Shown here piece by piece: positions 27,201 to 36,212 of a stretch of DNA of 64,000 bases. The stretch covers positions 372,001-436,000 of the forward strand of contig NZ_AP014946.1 in the NCBI RefSeq assembly GCF_002355335.1, read 5' to 3'. Under the pieces are notes generated by a model, which was not told where the DNA came from, ran no database searches, and was given only the letters and a program-made list of their open reading frames with translations. Within the stretch, counting starts at the first letter, position 1. The number at the start of each line of letters is the position of its first letter. Made by a program: the position numbers and the translations under genes. The stretch comes from Variibacter gotjawalensis (GTDB lineage Bacteria > Pseudomonadota > Alphaproteobacteria > Rhizobiales > Xanthobacteraceae).

Positions 27201-27774
27201 CGTCGCCCAAGGTTTGGGCCTTGGCCTCTCGATCGTTGACCGCATTGCGAAAGTGCTCGGCCACACGGTGCGCACCGAGTCGAAGGTCGGCCAAGGCTCG
27301 CGCTTCTCCGTCACGCTGCCGCGTGCCGCCAAGGCGGCGGCAAGCGCTGCGGCCGAACCCCCGCGCCTCTCCGAAGAAATCGGCAACCTCCGCGGCGCAC
27401 GCGTGCTCTGCATCGACAACGAACCGAAGATCCTCGACGGCATGCGCACGATGTTGTCCGGCTGGGGCTGCGACGTGATGATCGCGCCGGATCTTGAGGC
27501 GGCTATTTCAGAGATCAACGCAGTGCGCGGCCAACTTACCGGGCTTCTCGTCGACTACCATCTCGACGATGGTAACGGCATCGACGCCATCATGGAGCTG
27601 CGCTGGCGCTACGGCGCCGACATTCCGGCGATTCTGATTACAGCCGATCGCACGCAGGCCGTGCGTGATCAAGCCAAGGCACGCAACATCGTGCTGCTCA
27701 ACAAACCCGTGAAGCCCGCAGCGCTGCGCGCTCTGCTCAATCAGTGGATGCTCAGCCGCGCCGCCGCGGAATGA
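24277..27774 (+). CDS. Transporter-fold hybrid histidine kinase (CrbS/MxtR-like)
   Basis: A 1165-residue protein with GTG start after GGGGGAA. Residues 1-515 hold about 13 membrane segments of the sodium/solute symporter (SLC5) fold. A STAC-like linker (about 520-620) and a PAS domain (about 636-750, GIGVFDKDLRLVCWNRQFGE) follow. The kinase core has His809 in AASHDILQPLNAARLY and NAIKYT, DTGVGI and GLGLGLS. A C-terminal receiver has acceptor Asp1093 in LLVDYHLDDG. This order is that of CrbS/MxtR kinases, which control acetyl-CoA synthetase genes with a LuxR-type partner. Such a partner lies immediately downstream on the opposite strand. Acetate signalling is inferred from the family. Confidence 0.92.
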   Translation: MLQGWSVIFAALFYIGLLFLIASYGDRLGNRFMRSRTLIYPLSLAIYCTSWTFFGSVGRASRTGWDFLTIYIGPVLVVGLGFPLVMRIVRLAKAHNITSTADFIAARYGKGQAVAAIVALIAIVGSIPYIALQLKAVSASLTTILGHAATSQSMVGDLAFYVAFAMAAFAVLFGTRHTDATEHQQGLMLAVATESLVKLFAFLAVGTFVTFVLFSGPTALISQALERPDIARVVTSQPPFGEVLTMTLLSAIAIVLLPRQFHVMVVENQSEAEIRRAAWLFPLYLVLINIFVLPIALAGLLLLPNSGIDSDMFVLALPLAAGSELLTLTAFIGGLSAATAMVIVETVALAIMVSNDIVMPIVLKRRAGINDNSDVGALLLGIRRVAIFSILFLAYVYYLVSGDAQLASIGLLSFAAIAQLAPAFFGGLIWTRGTARGAIAGMVVGIAVWAYTLMLPSFADAGETVGNIVKHGLFGIPFLRPQSLFSLDLPPLVHGVVWSLSLNILAYVAFSLHRAPAAIERVQASFFVRHDREPSPQSFRLWRSSVTVGELAATVSRYLGEERTEASFANFAQMRRITVEPDHEADIHLLRHAEHLLASAIGAASSRLVLSLLLRKRAVSTEAAFKLLDEASAAIHYNREVLQTALDHMRQGIGVFDKDLRLVCWNRQFGETLDVPPERVRVGESIEEILQAAAPVAGDVAERERAVRERVMRYVAVAEPFVERFPERGLVIEARTNRMPDDGIVVTLTDITDSVEAADALERSNETLEGRVRERTEQLTQLNIALGRAKAEADDANISKTRFLAAASHDILQPLNAARLYVTSLKERSHDGEDGRLAQNADASLEAVEEILGTLLDISRLDAGAMKPDITTFAIGDLLRQLELEFAPAAKEKGLTIHVVPSSLAISSDRHLLRRLLQNLISNAIKYTVKGSILVGCRRQGQTVTICVYDTGVGIPRSQLRAIFREFHRLDRGARVAQGLGLGLSIVDRIAKVLGHTVRTESKVGQGSRFSVTLPRAAKAAASAAAEPPRLSEEIGNLRGARVLCIDNEPKILDGMRTMLSGWGCDVMIAPDLEAAISEINAVRGQLTGLLVDYHLDDGNGIDAIMELRWRYGADIPAILITADRTQAVRDQAKARNIVLLNKPVKPAALRALLNQWMLSRAAAE

Positions 27775-28449
27775 TCAGCCGTCCGCCGCCACCGACGGCA
27801 TGCCTTCGATTTTCGAAAGTGCGATAACGGCTTGCGTGCGGCTGTCGACGCGCAGCTTCTGCAGGATAGCCGACACATGCGCTTTCACGGTCGCTTCAGA
27901 GACGGCAAGCTCGTGCGCGATCTGCTTATTGAGCAAGCCTTCGCCCAGCATCATCAGCACGCGCATTTGCTGCGGCGTCAGTGACCCGATCCGCGCCAGA
28001 AGATCTTCGGTTTCGCGATCGCCCTCGCCGCGCCGGGGCACGATGTTCGGAGGCGTCCAGACTTCGCCCGCGAGCACACGGTCGACCGCCTCACGCATCA
28101 CGTCCAGACCGACCGTCTTCGGAATAAACCCGGACGCGCCGAACTCCATGCAGCGCGCGATCACGGTCGGATCGTCGTTGCCGGAAACGACAACGATCGG
28201 CACCGCCGGATATTGCGCGCGCAGATACATCAGCCCCGAGAACCCGCGGACACCCGGCATCGAAAGATCGAGGAGGACGAGATCGATATCGGCGCCGGCG
28301 TCGAGATGCCGCGCGGCTTCGTCGAGCGAGCCCGCCTCCGCAATCTCGGCCTGCGGCAACAGCCCGCTCACCGCCGCGCGCAACGCGCCGCGGAAGAGCG
28401 GGTGATCGTCCGCGATAATCAAACGGTGATGTGGTTCGGCGCTCGCCAT
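27775..28449 (-). CDS. LuxR/NarL-family response regulator (CrbR/ErdR-like)
   Basis: A regulator of about 224 residues. The receiver starts HRLIIADDHPLFRGALRAAV and has acceptor Asp in LVLLDLSMPGVRG. The C-terminal LuxR helix-turn-helix is LTPQQMRVLMMLGEGLLNKQIAHELAVSEATVKAHVSAILQKLRV. This is the NarL type paired with CrbS/MxtR kinases. Its stop codon directly abuts the kinase stop (TGA|TCA) on the opposite strand. The start is unsure: a GTG at 28467 adds six residues, and neither start has a clear ribosome-binding site. Confidence 0.9.
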   Translation of the reverse strand: MASAEPHHRLIIADDHPLFRGALRAAVSGLLPQAEIAEAGSLDEAARHLDAGADIDLVLLDLSMPGVRGFSGLMYLRAQYPAVPIVVVSGNDDPTVIARCMEFGASGFIPKTVGLDVMREAVDRVLAGEVWTPPNIVPRRGEGDRETEDLLARIGSLTPQQMRVLMMLGEGLLNKQIAHELAVSEATVKAHVSAILQKLRVDSRTQAVIALSKIEGMPSVAADG

Positions 28450-28535
28450 CGACGCAAGCTTAAACACGCGGGCAAGCGTTGCGCTAGAAAAAGCGCACGT
28501 CTTTCAAGCGCTTCCGATTTTGCGTCGCAACAAGG

Positions 28536-28988
28536 TTAGCGCGATCCGACGAACTGAAAGATCACTTCGCGCCGATGCGGCGCGGTTCTGTGCTCGATCA
28601 GGTAAAGGCCTTGCCAAGTGCCCAGCGACAATTTGCCGTCACCCACCGGTATCGCGACGCTGACATCGCTGAGCATCGTCTTGATGTGCGCCGGCATATC
28701 GTCCGGCCCCTCGGTCGTATGCACCCACCCGGCATTCGCGGGCGCTAGACGTTCGAGCGCGGTAAGCAAGTCGATGCGCACGTCGGGGTCGGCGTTCTCC
28801 TGGATCGTCAGCGACGCCGATGTGTGACGAATAAAGGCGACCAACACGCCATCACGGCCTTCCGCATCGCTCAGGAAAGCGCGCGCTTCTCGCGTGATGT
28901 CCGTGAAGCCTTGCCCGCGCGTTTCCAGCGTTAAAGTTGCGGACGCAACCACATTCGCGGTTGCGACCCGCACGGAAGACAGCCGCAT
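28536..28988 (-). CDS. YjbQ/UPF0047 family protein
   Basis: A 150-residue single-domain protein. Family signatures are FIRHTSASLTIQENADPDVRIDL and the C-terminal LSLGTWQGLYLIEHRTAPHRREVIFQFVG. The conserved His residues are proposed metal or phosphate ligands. Members have weak thiamine-phosphate synthase activity in vitro, but their true role is unclear. The start codon shares one base with the stop of the upstream gene (TGATG), so translation is coupled. Confidence 0.9.
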   Translation of the reverse strand: MRLSSVRVATANVVASATLTLETRGQGFTDITREARAFLSDAEGRDGVLVAFIRHTSASLTIQENADPDVRIDLLTALERLAPANAGWVHTTEGPDDMPAHIKTMLSDVSVAIPVGDGKLSLGTWQGLYLIEHRTAPHRREVIFQFVGSR

Positions 28989-29416
28989 CAGGATTTTTTC
29001 TCGATCGGCGTGCCTTGCACCATATCGATTAACCGCTTCCAAACCTTCTCCATGAAGGTCATCACGCGATCGAGCTCGGCATCGGTCGGCAGCTTGAGAT
29101 CGTCCGGCTTCTGCGCGGTCTCTTTCTTTGCGGCTTCGAGTTCGGTCAGGCGCCGGCGCATGGCCAGCAAATCGGTCTGCAGCCGCCCGATCTCTTTTTC
29201 CAGCGCGACGCGCTCGTCAGGCACGGCCATGCAGGTCCACCCGGCCATCCCCCGGCTACACTGGGAGACCTGGCCCGTGCGGGTATCGAGCCGCAGCATA
29301 TCGCCGCCAATCTGGCTCATCGTGAAGCGGCCGTTCTCGCTGCTGTCGGCGGATTGTGCCACCGCGGCCGAGGACAGCAGCGCGGCAGTCAGCGAAAGCG
29401 TGATCAAGCGCAGCAT
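28988..29416 (-). CDS. Small exported coiled-coil protein
   Basis: A 142-residue protein with a signal peptide (MLRLITLSLTAALLSSAAVAQS). A short segment with paired cysteines (QCSRGMAGWTC) follows, then a charged coiled coil (about 70-105, RVALEKEIGRLQTDLLAMRRRLTELEAAK) and an Asp/Glu-containing tail. The ATG at 29416 has a good GGAGG site seven bases upstream. I recognise no named domain. The coiled coil suggests oligomerisation in the periplasm. Confidence 0.75.
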   Translation of the reverse strand: MLRLITLSLTAALLSSAAVAQSADSSENGRFTMSQIGGDMLRLDTRTGQVSQCSRGMAGWTCMAVPDERVALEKEIGRLQTDLLAMRRRLTELEAAKKETAQKPDDLKLPTDAELDRVMTFMEKVWKRLIDMVQGTPIEKKS

Positions 29417-29488
29417 CGTTCGCCTCCGGTTCAACAGAAACCCTATCAAACGCCGCGAATACGGCATCCGCAAGATAGTGAGCCACCT

Positions 29489-30754
29489 CTAGCTTTGCAG
29501 CGCGCGCCAGCCGATGTCGTTGCGGCAAAACCCTTCCGGCCAATCGATCTTGGCGACCGCCGCATAAGCGCGATCCCGGGCCTCCGCGATCGTCTTGCCG
29601 GTCGCCGAGACGTTGAGCACGCGGCCGCCATTCGCCACCACCGCGCCATCGCGGATCGCCGTACCGGCGTGAAAGACCATCACGCCGTCGCCATTTGCCG
29701 CGTCGAGGCCGCGGATGACGGAGCCTTTGCGGTATTCGCCCGGGTAGCCCCTTGTCGCCATGACGACCGTGAGCGCAGGCTCGTCCGACCAGCGAAGATT
29801 CATCGTCTTCAGGCCGCCGTCGCGCGCCGCGATCAGCGCCGGCAGCAGGTCCGACTTCAACCGCAGCATCAGCACCTGACACTCGGGATCGCCGAAGCGG
29901 ACGTTGTACTCGATCAGCTTCGGACCCTGCGGCGTCAGCATCAGACCGAGATAGAGAATGCCCTTGAACGGCGCGCCGCGCTGCTTCATCGCGCGCAGCG
30001 TCGGCAGCACAAAGTCGTCCATCGCACTCTTCGCCAGCGCTTCGGTGAAGACCGGAACCGGACCGTACGCGCCCATGCCGCCCGTGTTCGGACCTTCGTC
30101 GCCATCGAAGGCGCGCTTGTGATCCTGCGCGGAGCCGAGCGGCAGCGCGTTCTCACCGTCGCACAGCGCGAAGAAGGACACCTCTTCGCCCGTCAGAAAT
30201 TCCTCGACCACGACTTCGCTGCCGGCCGACCCGAAACCGCCGCCGAACATCATGTCGATCGCAGCATTGGCCTCATCGAGCGTCTGCGCGACGACAACAC
30301 CCTTGCCGAGCGCGAGTCCGTCCGCCTTCACGACGATCGGCGCGCCCTTCTCAGCGATGTAACGCTTGGCAGCCGCCGCGTCAGTGAACCGCTCATAGGC
30401 GGCGGTCGGAATGCCGAACTCGCGGCAGAGGTCCTTGGTGAAGCCCTTCGACCCCTCAAGCTGAGCCGCCGCCTTTACGGGGCCGAACGCTTTGATCCCG
30501 GCGGCTTCGAGGTCGTCGACCATTCCGGCGACTAGCGGATTGTCCGGGCCAACCACGACGAAATCGACCGCATTCTCCTTCGCGAAACGGATGACGGCCG
30601 CATGATCCGTCAGATCGAGCGGCACACACTCGGCCTCTTGCGCGATACCGGCATTGCCGGGTGCGCACCAGAAGCGCTCGACCAGCGGGCTGGCGGCGAT
30701 TTTCCAGGCCAGGGCATGTTCGCGGCCGCCGGAACCGAGCAACAGGACTTTCAT
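29489..30754 (-). CDS. purD: Phosphoribosylamine-glycine ligase
   Basis: A 421-residue ATP-grasp enzyme for the second step of purine synthesis (phosphoribosylamine plus glycine plus ATP). The N terminus [19 protein letters not shown], the ATP-binding block [30 protein letters not shown], and [14 protein letters not shown], followed by [12 protein letters not shown], are diagnostic. The length matches the family. It is divergent from xseA across 73 bases. Confidence 0.97.
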   Translation of the reverse strand: MKVLLLGSGGREHALAWKIAASPLVERFWCAPGNAGIAQEAECVPLDLTDHAAVIRFAKENAVDFVVVGPDNPLVAGMVDDLEAAGIKAFGPVKAAAQLEGSKGFTKDLCREFGIPTAAYERFTDAAAAKRYIAEKGAPIVVKADGLALGKGVVVAQTLDEANAAIDMMFGGGFGSAGSEVVVEEFLTGEEVSFFALCDGENALPLGSAQDHKRAFDGDEGPNTGGMGAYGPVPVFTEALAKSAMDDFVLPTLRAMKQRGAPFKGILYLGLMLTPQGPKLIEYNVRFGDPECQVLMLRLKSDLLPALIAARDGGLKTMNLRWSDEPALTVVMATRGYPGEYRKGSVIRGLDAANGDGVMVFHAGTAIRDGAVVANGGRVLNVSATGKTIAEARDRAYAAVAKIDWPEGFCRNDIGWRALQS

Positions 30755-30827
30755 CCGTTTTCCTAAAGCCTTAAAAGCAAAACCGCCGGTGGTGTAGCAT
30801 GCTGCCCGGCCGGTTCAAGGATTCGCC

Positions 30828-32405
30828 GTGAACGAAAAAGTGCTCGTCAACAGCCCGGAAGTCAGCGTCTCGGAGCTCTCCGCCAACCTGAAGCGGACGC
30901 TCGAAGACGCCTATGACCACGTGCGCGTGCGCGGCGAGCTCGGCAAGGTCAGCTACCACTCGAACGGCCACGTCTATTTCGACCTGAAAGACGACCGCGC
31001 CTGCATCGCCAGCGTCATTTGGCGCAGCTCGGCCGGCCGACTGAAGATAAAGCTCGAAACCGGCCTCGAAGTCATCGCGACCGGCAAGATCACGACTTAC
31101 GCAGGCCGCTCGCAGTATCAGCTGATCGTCGATCGCATCGAACCGGCCGGCATCGGCGCGCTGTTGGCGCAGCTCGAAGAACGCAAGAAAAAGCTCGCCG
31201 CCGAAGGCCTGTTCGACCCGGCACGCAAGCAGATCATCCCGTTTCTGCCGCGCGTCATCGGTGTCGTAACCTCGCCGACCGGTGCGGTCATTCGTGACAT
31301 CCTGCATCGCCTCGAAGATCGCTTCCCGCGCCACGTCGTCGTCTGGCCGGTCCGCGTGCAAGGCGATGGCTCGGCCGCCGAAGTCGCCAACGCGATCCGC
31401 GGCTTCAACGCGCTCGCGCCGGGCGGCCGCATCGCGCGGCCTGACCTTATCATCGTCGCGCGCGGCGGCGGCTCGCTGGAAGATCTGTGGTCGTTCAACG
31501 AGGAAATCGTCGCCCGTGCTGCGGCGGAAAGCGACATCCCGCTGATCTCGGCCGTCGGCCACGAGACCGACACGACGCTGATCGACTTCGCCTCCGATCG
31601 CCGTGCGCCGACGCCGACCGCAGCCGCCGAAATGGCTGTGCCGGTGCGCAGCGAGCTGCTCGCACAAATCTCCAATCTCGGCCGCCGTAGCTTCGCGTCA
31701 TGGACGCAGCGCCAGGAACGCCGGCGCGCCGATCTGCGCGGCATCACGCGTGCGCTGCCGGGCCCCGATCGTCTGCTCGGCGAACGCCGCCAGGCTCTCG
31801 ACGTTGCCGCACAACGCCTTCTGCGCGGCCTGCGCGCCGGCACGCATACGCATGGTGTCCGCTTCCACCGCGTCGAAGCGCGGCTCGCCGCGCAGTCGCC
31901 GCGCGAACAGATGCGCCGCCTGCGCAAAAGCGTCGCCGACTGGCGCACGCGTTTCGATCAGATCGGCGCGCGTTTGATGCTGCGCCCGCGCGAGCGCTTC
32001 GCCGGCCTCAGCGAGCGTCTCAAAGTCGGCCTCGTCGCCAACCGTACGGCGCACGCCACCAAAATCGCGCGCGACCGCCAGACGCTGAACGCGCTGCATT
32101 CTCGCCTCGGTCCCGCCTGGGATGTTGGCCAGGATCGCCGCATCGCTGCCATCGACCGCGCCGAAAGCCTGCTCGCGGCGCTCTCCTATCACGGCGTTCT
32201 GGAGCGCGGCTTCGCGCTGGTCCGCGACGCCGACGGCAAGCCTGTCCACTCGGCCAAAACCGTCGATCCGGCTATGCGGCTCGACATCGAGTTCGCGGAC
32301 GGACGCGTCGTTGCGACCGCCGGCGAGGTTGCGCAGGCGGAGCCGCCGAAGCCCCGCCGCCGCCGCCGACAAGCCGTGAACGAAAACCAAGGCACACTCT
32401 TTTAG
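30828..32405 (+). CDS. xseA: Exodeoxyribonuclease VII large subunit
   Basis: A 525-residue nuclease subunit with GTG start. An N-terminal OB-fold region (VSVSELSANLKRTLEDAYDHVRVRGELG) is followed by the catalytic domain with PRVIGVVTSPTGAVIRDILH, LIIVARGGGSLEDLWSFNEE and ISAVGHETDTTLIDFASDRRAPTPTAAAE. A long basic helical region and a C-terminal RRRRQAVNENQGTLF tail follow. It degrades single-stranded DNA with XseB during repair. Its 525 residues exceed the Escherichia coli enzyme because of the helical and C-terminal parts, which is usual in Rhizobiales. Confidence 0.96.
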   Translation: MNEKVLVNSPEVSVSELSANLKRTLEDAYDHVRVRGELGKVSYHSNGHVYFDLKDDRACIASVIWRSSAGRLKIKLETGLEVIATGKITTYAGRSQYQLIVDRIEPAGIGALLAQLEERKKKLAAEGLFDPARKQIIPFLPRVIGVVTSPTGAVIRDILHRLEDRFPRHVVVWPVRVQGDGSAAEVANAIRGFNALAPGGRIARPDLIIVARGGGSLEDLWSFNEEIVARAAAESDIPLISAVGHETDTTLIDFASDRRAPTPTAAAEMAVPVRSELLAQISNLGRRSFASWTQRQERRRADLRGITRALPGPDRLLGERRQALDVAAQRLLRGLRAGTHTHGVRFHRVEARLAAQSPREQMRRLRKSVADWRTRFDQIGARLMLRPRERFAGLSERLKVGLVANRTAHATKIARDRQTLNALHSRLGPAWDVGQDRRIAAIDRAESLLAALSYHGVLERGFALVRDADGKPVHSAKTVDPAMRLDIEFADGRVVATAGEVAQAEPPKPRRRRRQAVNENQGTLF

Positions 32406-32491
32406 CGATGCCGAGAATTTGCCCGATCCAGGTGGTTTCACGTCCTGGCCCGGATGCATTATGTTAGCGGCCAGGAACAAGGTGATCTCAC

Positions 32492-32725
32492 GTGCTCAAT
32501 CGCAATGACCGGCCCTCGCCGATGGCAGGCGAAGCAGAACTCCGATACCTCGACGGCGACTTTCGGGTCATTCGGCCAGGCGCTTTCGTGCGCTGCGCCG
32601 TCACCGGAACGCCGATCCCACTCGACGAATTGAAATACTGGAGCGTCGACCGCCAGGAGCCTTACGTCAGCAACGAGGCCGTGCTGACCCGCGAATTTCC
32701 GGACAAGTTCCCGATCAAGCGCTAA
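32492..32725 (+). CDS. DUF2093 domain protein
   Basis: A 77-residue protein with GTG start. LRYLDGDFRVIRPGAFVRCAVTGTPIPLDELKYWSVDRQEPY is typical of DUF2093, a small alphaproteobacterial family that may bind nucleic acid or metal through its CAVTG turn; no function is established. It follows xseA on the same strand after 86 bases and converges on lpxK with 4 bases of overlap. Confidence 0.88.
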   Translation: MLNRNDRPSPMAGEAELRYLDGDFRVIRPGAFVRCAVTGTPIPLDELKYWSVDRQEPYVSNEAVLTREFPDKFPIKR

Positions 32726-33729
32726 TCGGCCCGCTTGATCTTCTCGACAGCGAGCCGGAGAAATTCCTCTGGATCGTCGAACACCAGCCGCACCGGAAGT
32801 GTCGCGGTTGCTTTGCGCAACGCCGCGAGCGGACCATCGCCGTCAAGCCGGACGAAATCCTTCTGCGTCGTCACCAGCGTGAGCTTCTTCTCTTTCGCTT
32901 CCGCTAGTAGCTTCTCAGCCTCGGCCTTCGTAAAGCGGTGATGATCGCCGAAGGCGTGCGTCACGCGCGGCTCGATCCCATGCTGGCGCAATGTGCCGAA
33001 GAATTTCTCCGGATCCGCGATGCCCGCGAAAGCAAGCACGGGTTTGCCCTGCAGTTCCTCGACCATCTCGGCCGAAGGTTCGAGACGGCCACGGAAAACC
33101 GGCAGGCCGACACGGTCAGCGGCCGCGATCACATTGTCGGCCGCGCTACCGTCTCCGATCACCAGCAACGCATGCGCGAGGCGAAGCTGCGGGATGAGCG
33201 GCGAACGCAGCGGCCCAGCCGGAAAGACAAGACCGTTGCCGATGCCGCGCCCTGCATCGAGGACGAGCACCGAGAAATCCTTGACCAGCGACGGATTCTG
33301 AAAACCGTCGTCCATAACGACGAAGTCGGCGCCTGCGACGCGCGCCGCATGCAATCCACCGTCGAGCCGCTTGCGCGACATGATGGTCGGATAGGCGCGC
33401 GCGAGCAGCAGCGGCTCGTCGCCGACATCGCGCGCACGATGGTACGCCGGATCGACACGCATCGGGCCGGCATGCCGTCCACCATATCCGCGCGTAAGAA
33501 ACACCGGACGCGCGCCGGCTTGTACCAACAGCGCAGCCGTCGCAATCGCGGTCGGCGTTTTGCCGCCGCCGCCGACGGTCGGATTGCCGATGCACACGAT
33601 CGGGATATCGACCTTGCGGCCGGGCTTCTGCAAACGTTGTCGTGTGAGAGCGCCGTAAGCGGCACCGATCGGCTGCAAGGCTTTCGCCGCGAGGCTGTTC
33701 CGATCCCACCAAAAGCCAGGCGCACGCAT
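32722..33729 (-). CDS. lpxK: Tetraacyldisaccharide 4'-kinase
   Basis: A 335-residue lipid A kinase. The P-loop is GNPTVGGGGKTPTA, and ending motifs include VMDDGFQN and LAFAGIADPEKFF. It phosphorylates the 4' position of the lipid A precursor at the inner membrane. It is the last gene of a minus-strand envelope operon with waaA 8 bases upstream. Its last bases overlap the end of the convergent DUF2093 gene. Confidence 0.96.
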   Translation of the reverse strand: MRAPGFWWDRNSLAAKALQPIGAAYGALTRQRLQKPGRKVDIPIVCIGNPTVGGGGKTPTAIATAALLVQAGARPVFLTRGYGGRHAGPMRVDPAYHRARDVGDEPLLLARAYPTIMSRKRLDGGLHAARVAGADFVVMDDGFQNPSLVKDFSVLVLDAGRGIGNGLVFPAGPLRSPLIPQLRLAHALLVIGDGSAADNVIAAADRVGLPVFRGRLEPSAEMVEELQGKPVLAFAGIADPEKFFGTLRQHGIEPRVTHAFGDHHRFTKAEAEKLLAEAKEKKLTLVTTQKDFVRLDGDGPLAALRKATATLPVRLVFDDPEEFLRLAVEKIKRAD

Positions 33730-33737
33730 CGAAAGCC

Positions 33738-35030
33738 TCAGCTGTAGTTGAGCCGCAACGTCATCAAATACGGATCAAGCGCACCGAGCGTTTTGGCGCG
33801 CGCGCCGGCCATGCCTTGCAGCGTCACATTCGCGGACGCGACGACGCGATCGCGCGCGGATTGGTCGGTCAGCAGAGCGACGAATTGCTCCTGCAGCTCA
33901 TTCGGGTCCGCCACCTGGATGGCGCCGCCGGAGCGATCAAGCGCGCCATAAACTTCCTGGAAATTCCAGACGTGCGGCCCATGCAGCACGGCCGCGCCGA
34001 GCTTAGCTGGTTCGATCGGGTTTTGGCCGCCGTGCCGGATCATCGAGCCACCCATCAGGACCACCGGCGCCACACGATAGAGAACGCCGAGTTCACCCAT
34101 CGTGTCTGCCACGTAAATCTCGGTGCCGCGATCCGGCAAATAGCCGCGGGACCGCGCGATCGCGTTGATCTTGGCCTGCTGTGCGATCGAGACGATGCCC
34201 GGGCCGCGCTCCGGATGCCGCGGCGCGATGATCGTCAGCAGACCCGGAAAGCGCTGCCGCAGCACCTTGTGCATCTCGATCAGCATCGCCTCTTCGCCCG
34301 GATGCGTCGACGCCGCCGCGACGATCGGGCGGCTGCCGATCGCCGCGCGCATGGCGTCGACCATGTCCTCGCGTGCCGGCGGCGCCACCGCATCGAGCTT
34401 GAGATTGCCAGTCGTCGTGATGCGCGGCGCGCCGAGTTCGGCGTAGCGCTCAGCGTCGGCGACTGTCTGCGCAAGACAGAGATCGAAGCTGCGCAGCAGC
34501 GTACCAATCGTGCGCGGCATCCGCTTCCAGCGCCGGAAGGAACGCTCGGACACGCGGCCGTTGACGAGGATCAGCGGAATACTGCGCGCTGCCGCTGTCG
34601 AGATGAGGTTCGGCCACAAATCGGACTCGGCGAACAAGCCGAGATCCGGCTGCCAGTAGTCGAAGAAGCGGCGCACATAGCGCGGCGAGTCGAACGGCGA
34701 GAATTGATGGATGATATCTGGATGCAAGCGCTGCTCGGCAAGACGCGCCGACGTCACGGTGCCGGACGTGACGAGCACGCCGAAGCCGGCGCGGCGGACA
34801 TATTCCGCAATCGGCACGATCGAGAGGAGTTCGCCGACACTCGCGGCGTGAATCCACACCAGCGCGAGCTCCGGCCTATCGACACCTGCGATGCCGCGCC
34901 GCTCGCCCATACGCGCACGCACTTCCTTACCGCGGCGCAGACGATAGTTCGTCAGTAGCGGCAGCAGCGGCGTCACCATCGCGGTCACGCCGCGATAGGC
35001 CCGCAACGGAAGCGGGATGCGCTTAGCCAC
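33738..35030 (-). CDS. waaA: 3-deoxy-D-manno-octulosonic acid transferase
   Basis: A 430-residue glycosyltransferase that adds Kdo to lipid A precursors. The N-terminal membrane-near segment AYRGVTAMVTPLLPLLTNYRLRRGKE, VWIHAASVGELLSIVPI, LFAESDLWPNLI and LMGGSMIRHGGQNPIEPAKLGAAVLHGPHVWNF are diagnostic. The GTG at 35030 gives the family length and lies inside the end of the upstream acyltransferase gene (8-base overlap). A much longer frame extends upstream but overlaps that gene. Confidence 0.94.
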   Translation of the reverse strand: MAKRIPLPLRAYRGVTAMVTPLLPLLTNYRLRRGKEVRARMGERRGIAGVDRPELALVWIHAASVGELLSIVPIAEYVRRAGFGVLVTSGTVTSARLAEQRLHPDIIHQFSPFDSPRYVRRFFDYWQPDLGLFAESDLWPNLISTAAARSIPLILVNGRVSERSFRRWKRMPRTIGTLLRSFDLCLAQTVADAERYAELGAPRITTTGNLKLDAVAPPAREDMVDAMRAAIGSRPIVAAASTHPGEEAMLIEMHKVLRQRFPGLLTIIAPRHPERGPGIVSIAQQAKINAIARSRGYLPDRGTEIYVADTMGELGVLYRVAPVVLMGGSMIRHGGQNPIEPAKLGAAVLHGPHVWNFQEVYGALDRSGGAIQVADPNELQEQFVALLTDQSARDRVVASANVTLQGMAGARAKTLGALDPYLMTLRLNYS

Positions 35031-35727
35031 GCTCGTCGGTCCGATCGGCCACAGCGAAAGCGCGCGCCGTGATCGCGTTGAGACCGTCTTCGACTTGGCG
35101 GCGCGCAACTTCCATCGCGGCATCGTCCGCATCGCGCGCAACCAGGATCGGCTCGCCGAACGCAATCGCGCCGCGGCCGAACGGCAGATTGACCACCGAA
35201 CGATCCCAGTTATTCAGAATCTTCCGCCGGCTCGTGCCGATGCCGATCGGATAAATCGGCCGTCCCGACACCCGTGCGAGCTTGATGATGCCGAGCCCGG
35301 CAACGCGCGAGACCTTTGGTACGTCCGCGGTCAGCATCACATTCCAGCCTTCGGCAAGCGCGTCACGCATTGCGATGAAGGCTTTGACGCCGCCCTTGCG
35401 ATCGAAGCGGCGCTCGTGATCGCCCGAGCCGCGGATGGTGTGAACACCGAGGCGCTCCGCCGCAACCGCATTGATCTCCGCATCGCGATGAAAAGAGACG
35501 AGCGCCTTCGCGCGATCCTGCGGACGGCGAATGAACGGCGCGAGAAAATGTTGACCGTGCCACATCGTCACAATCACGGGCATGTCGGCCCCAAAACGTT
35601 CGTACGCATTCGGCGGATCGATGACGAACTCATTCGTCCGCCGCACAAGCAGCAAATAACGATACAGCAACGCGCCGGAACTGCGGCGGAACCACGGAGT
35701 ATCGCGAAGCTTTTTACTGACCGACAT
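35023..35727 (-). CDS. DUF374 lysophospholipid acyltransferase-like protein
   Basis: A 234-residue protein of the DUF374 acyltransferase group. The catalytic-like HGQ in VTMWHGQHFLAPF, TIRGSGDHERRFDRKGG and LTADVPKVSRVAGLGIIKLARVSG (equivalent to the TADGP block) are visible. Members transfer acyl chains to lipid A or lysophospholipid at the inner membrane. Coupling to waaA and lpxK supports a lipopolysaccharide role. The exact acceptor is unknown. Confidence 0.88.
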   Translation of the reverse strand: MSVSKKLRDTPWFRRSSGALLYRYLLLVRRTNEFVIDPPNAYERFGADMPVIVTMWHGQHFLAPFIRRPQDRAKALVSFHRDAEINAVAAERLGVHTIRGSGDHERRFDRKGGVKAFIAMRDALAEGWNVMLTADVPKVSRVAGLGIIKLARVSGRPIYPIGIGTSRRKILNNWDRSVVNLPFGRGAIAFGEPILVARDADDAAMEVARRQVEDGLNAITARAFAVADRTDERG

Positions 35728-35886
35728 CGTTTAGAGAACAACTCTCATCCGATCAGGCGCGCAGCTATGCGCCCAACCTTGTGGTTTCCCCTCGGCGAAG
35801 AGACGAGCACACTTCGCGGTTGCACGGGCCTCTGCCGAACCCAGCATCTTGTCGCACAATTCGTGCGAAACGCCCACCCCTGTGGA

Positions 35887-36117
35887 TTACTTCGCGTCAG
35901 GGTCCATCAGGCGATGCAGGTGCACGATGAAATACCTCATCTGCGCATTGTCGACGGTGCCTTGCGCCTTGGCCTTCCAGGCCCGATGCGCGAGCGCGTA
36001 GTTTGGATAGACGCCGACGATGTCGAGGTTCGACAGATCGCGGAATGTGACACCCTCGAGGTTTTCGAGCTCGCCGCCAAACACTAGATGCAGCAGCTGT
36101 TTTTCGGGTTCGGCCAT
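35887..36117 (-). CDS. DUF4170 domain protein
   Basis: A 76-residue protein, MAEPEKQLLHLVFGGELENLEG...DLSNLDIVGVYPNYALAHRAWKAKAQ...YFIVHLHRL, which matches the small DUF4170 family. It is usually encoded beside lipopolysaccharide genes of alphaproteobacteria and has no known function. The ATG at 36117 has a GGAGAG site four bases upstream. It lies 159 bases upstream of the acyltransferase on the same strand. Confidence 0.85.
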   Translation of the reverse strand: MAEPEKQLLHLVFGGELENLEGVTFRDLSNLDIVGVYPNYALAHRAWKAKAQGTVDNAQMRYFIVHLHRLMDPDAK

Positions 36118-36212
36118 ATCGTCTCTCCGTTTGGCGGGTTGCGAAACCGCCTCTGGTCTATGCAAGAATCGGAGCGCTCGGCGCCGCGATCACACTGGAA
36201 TGATTCGAAATC

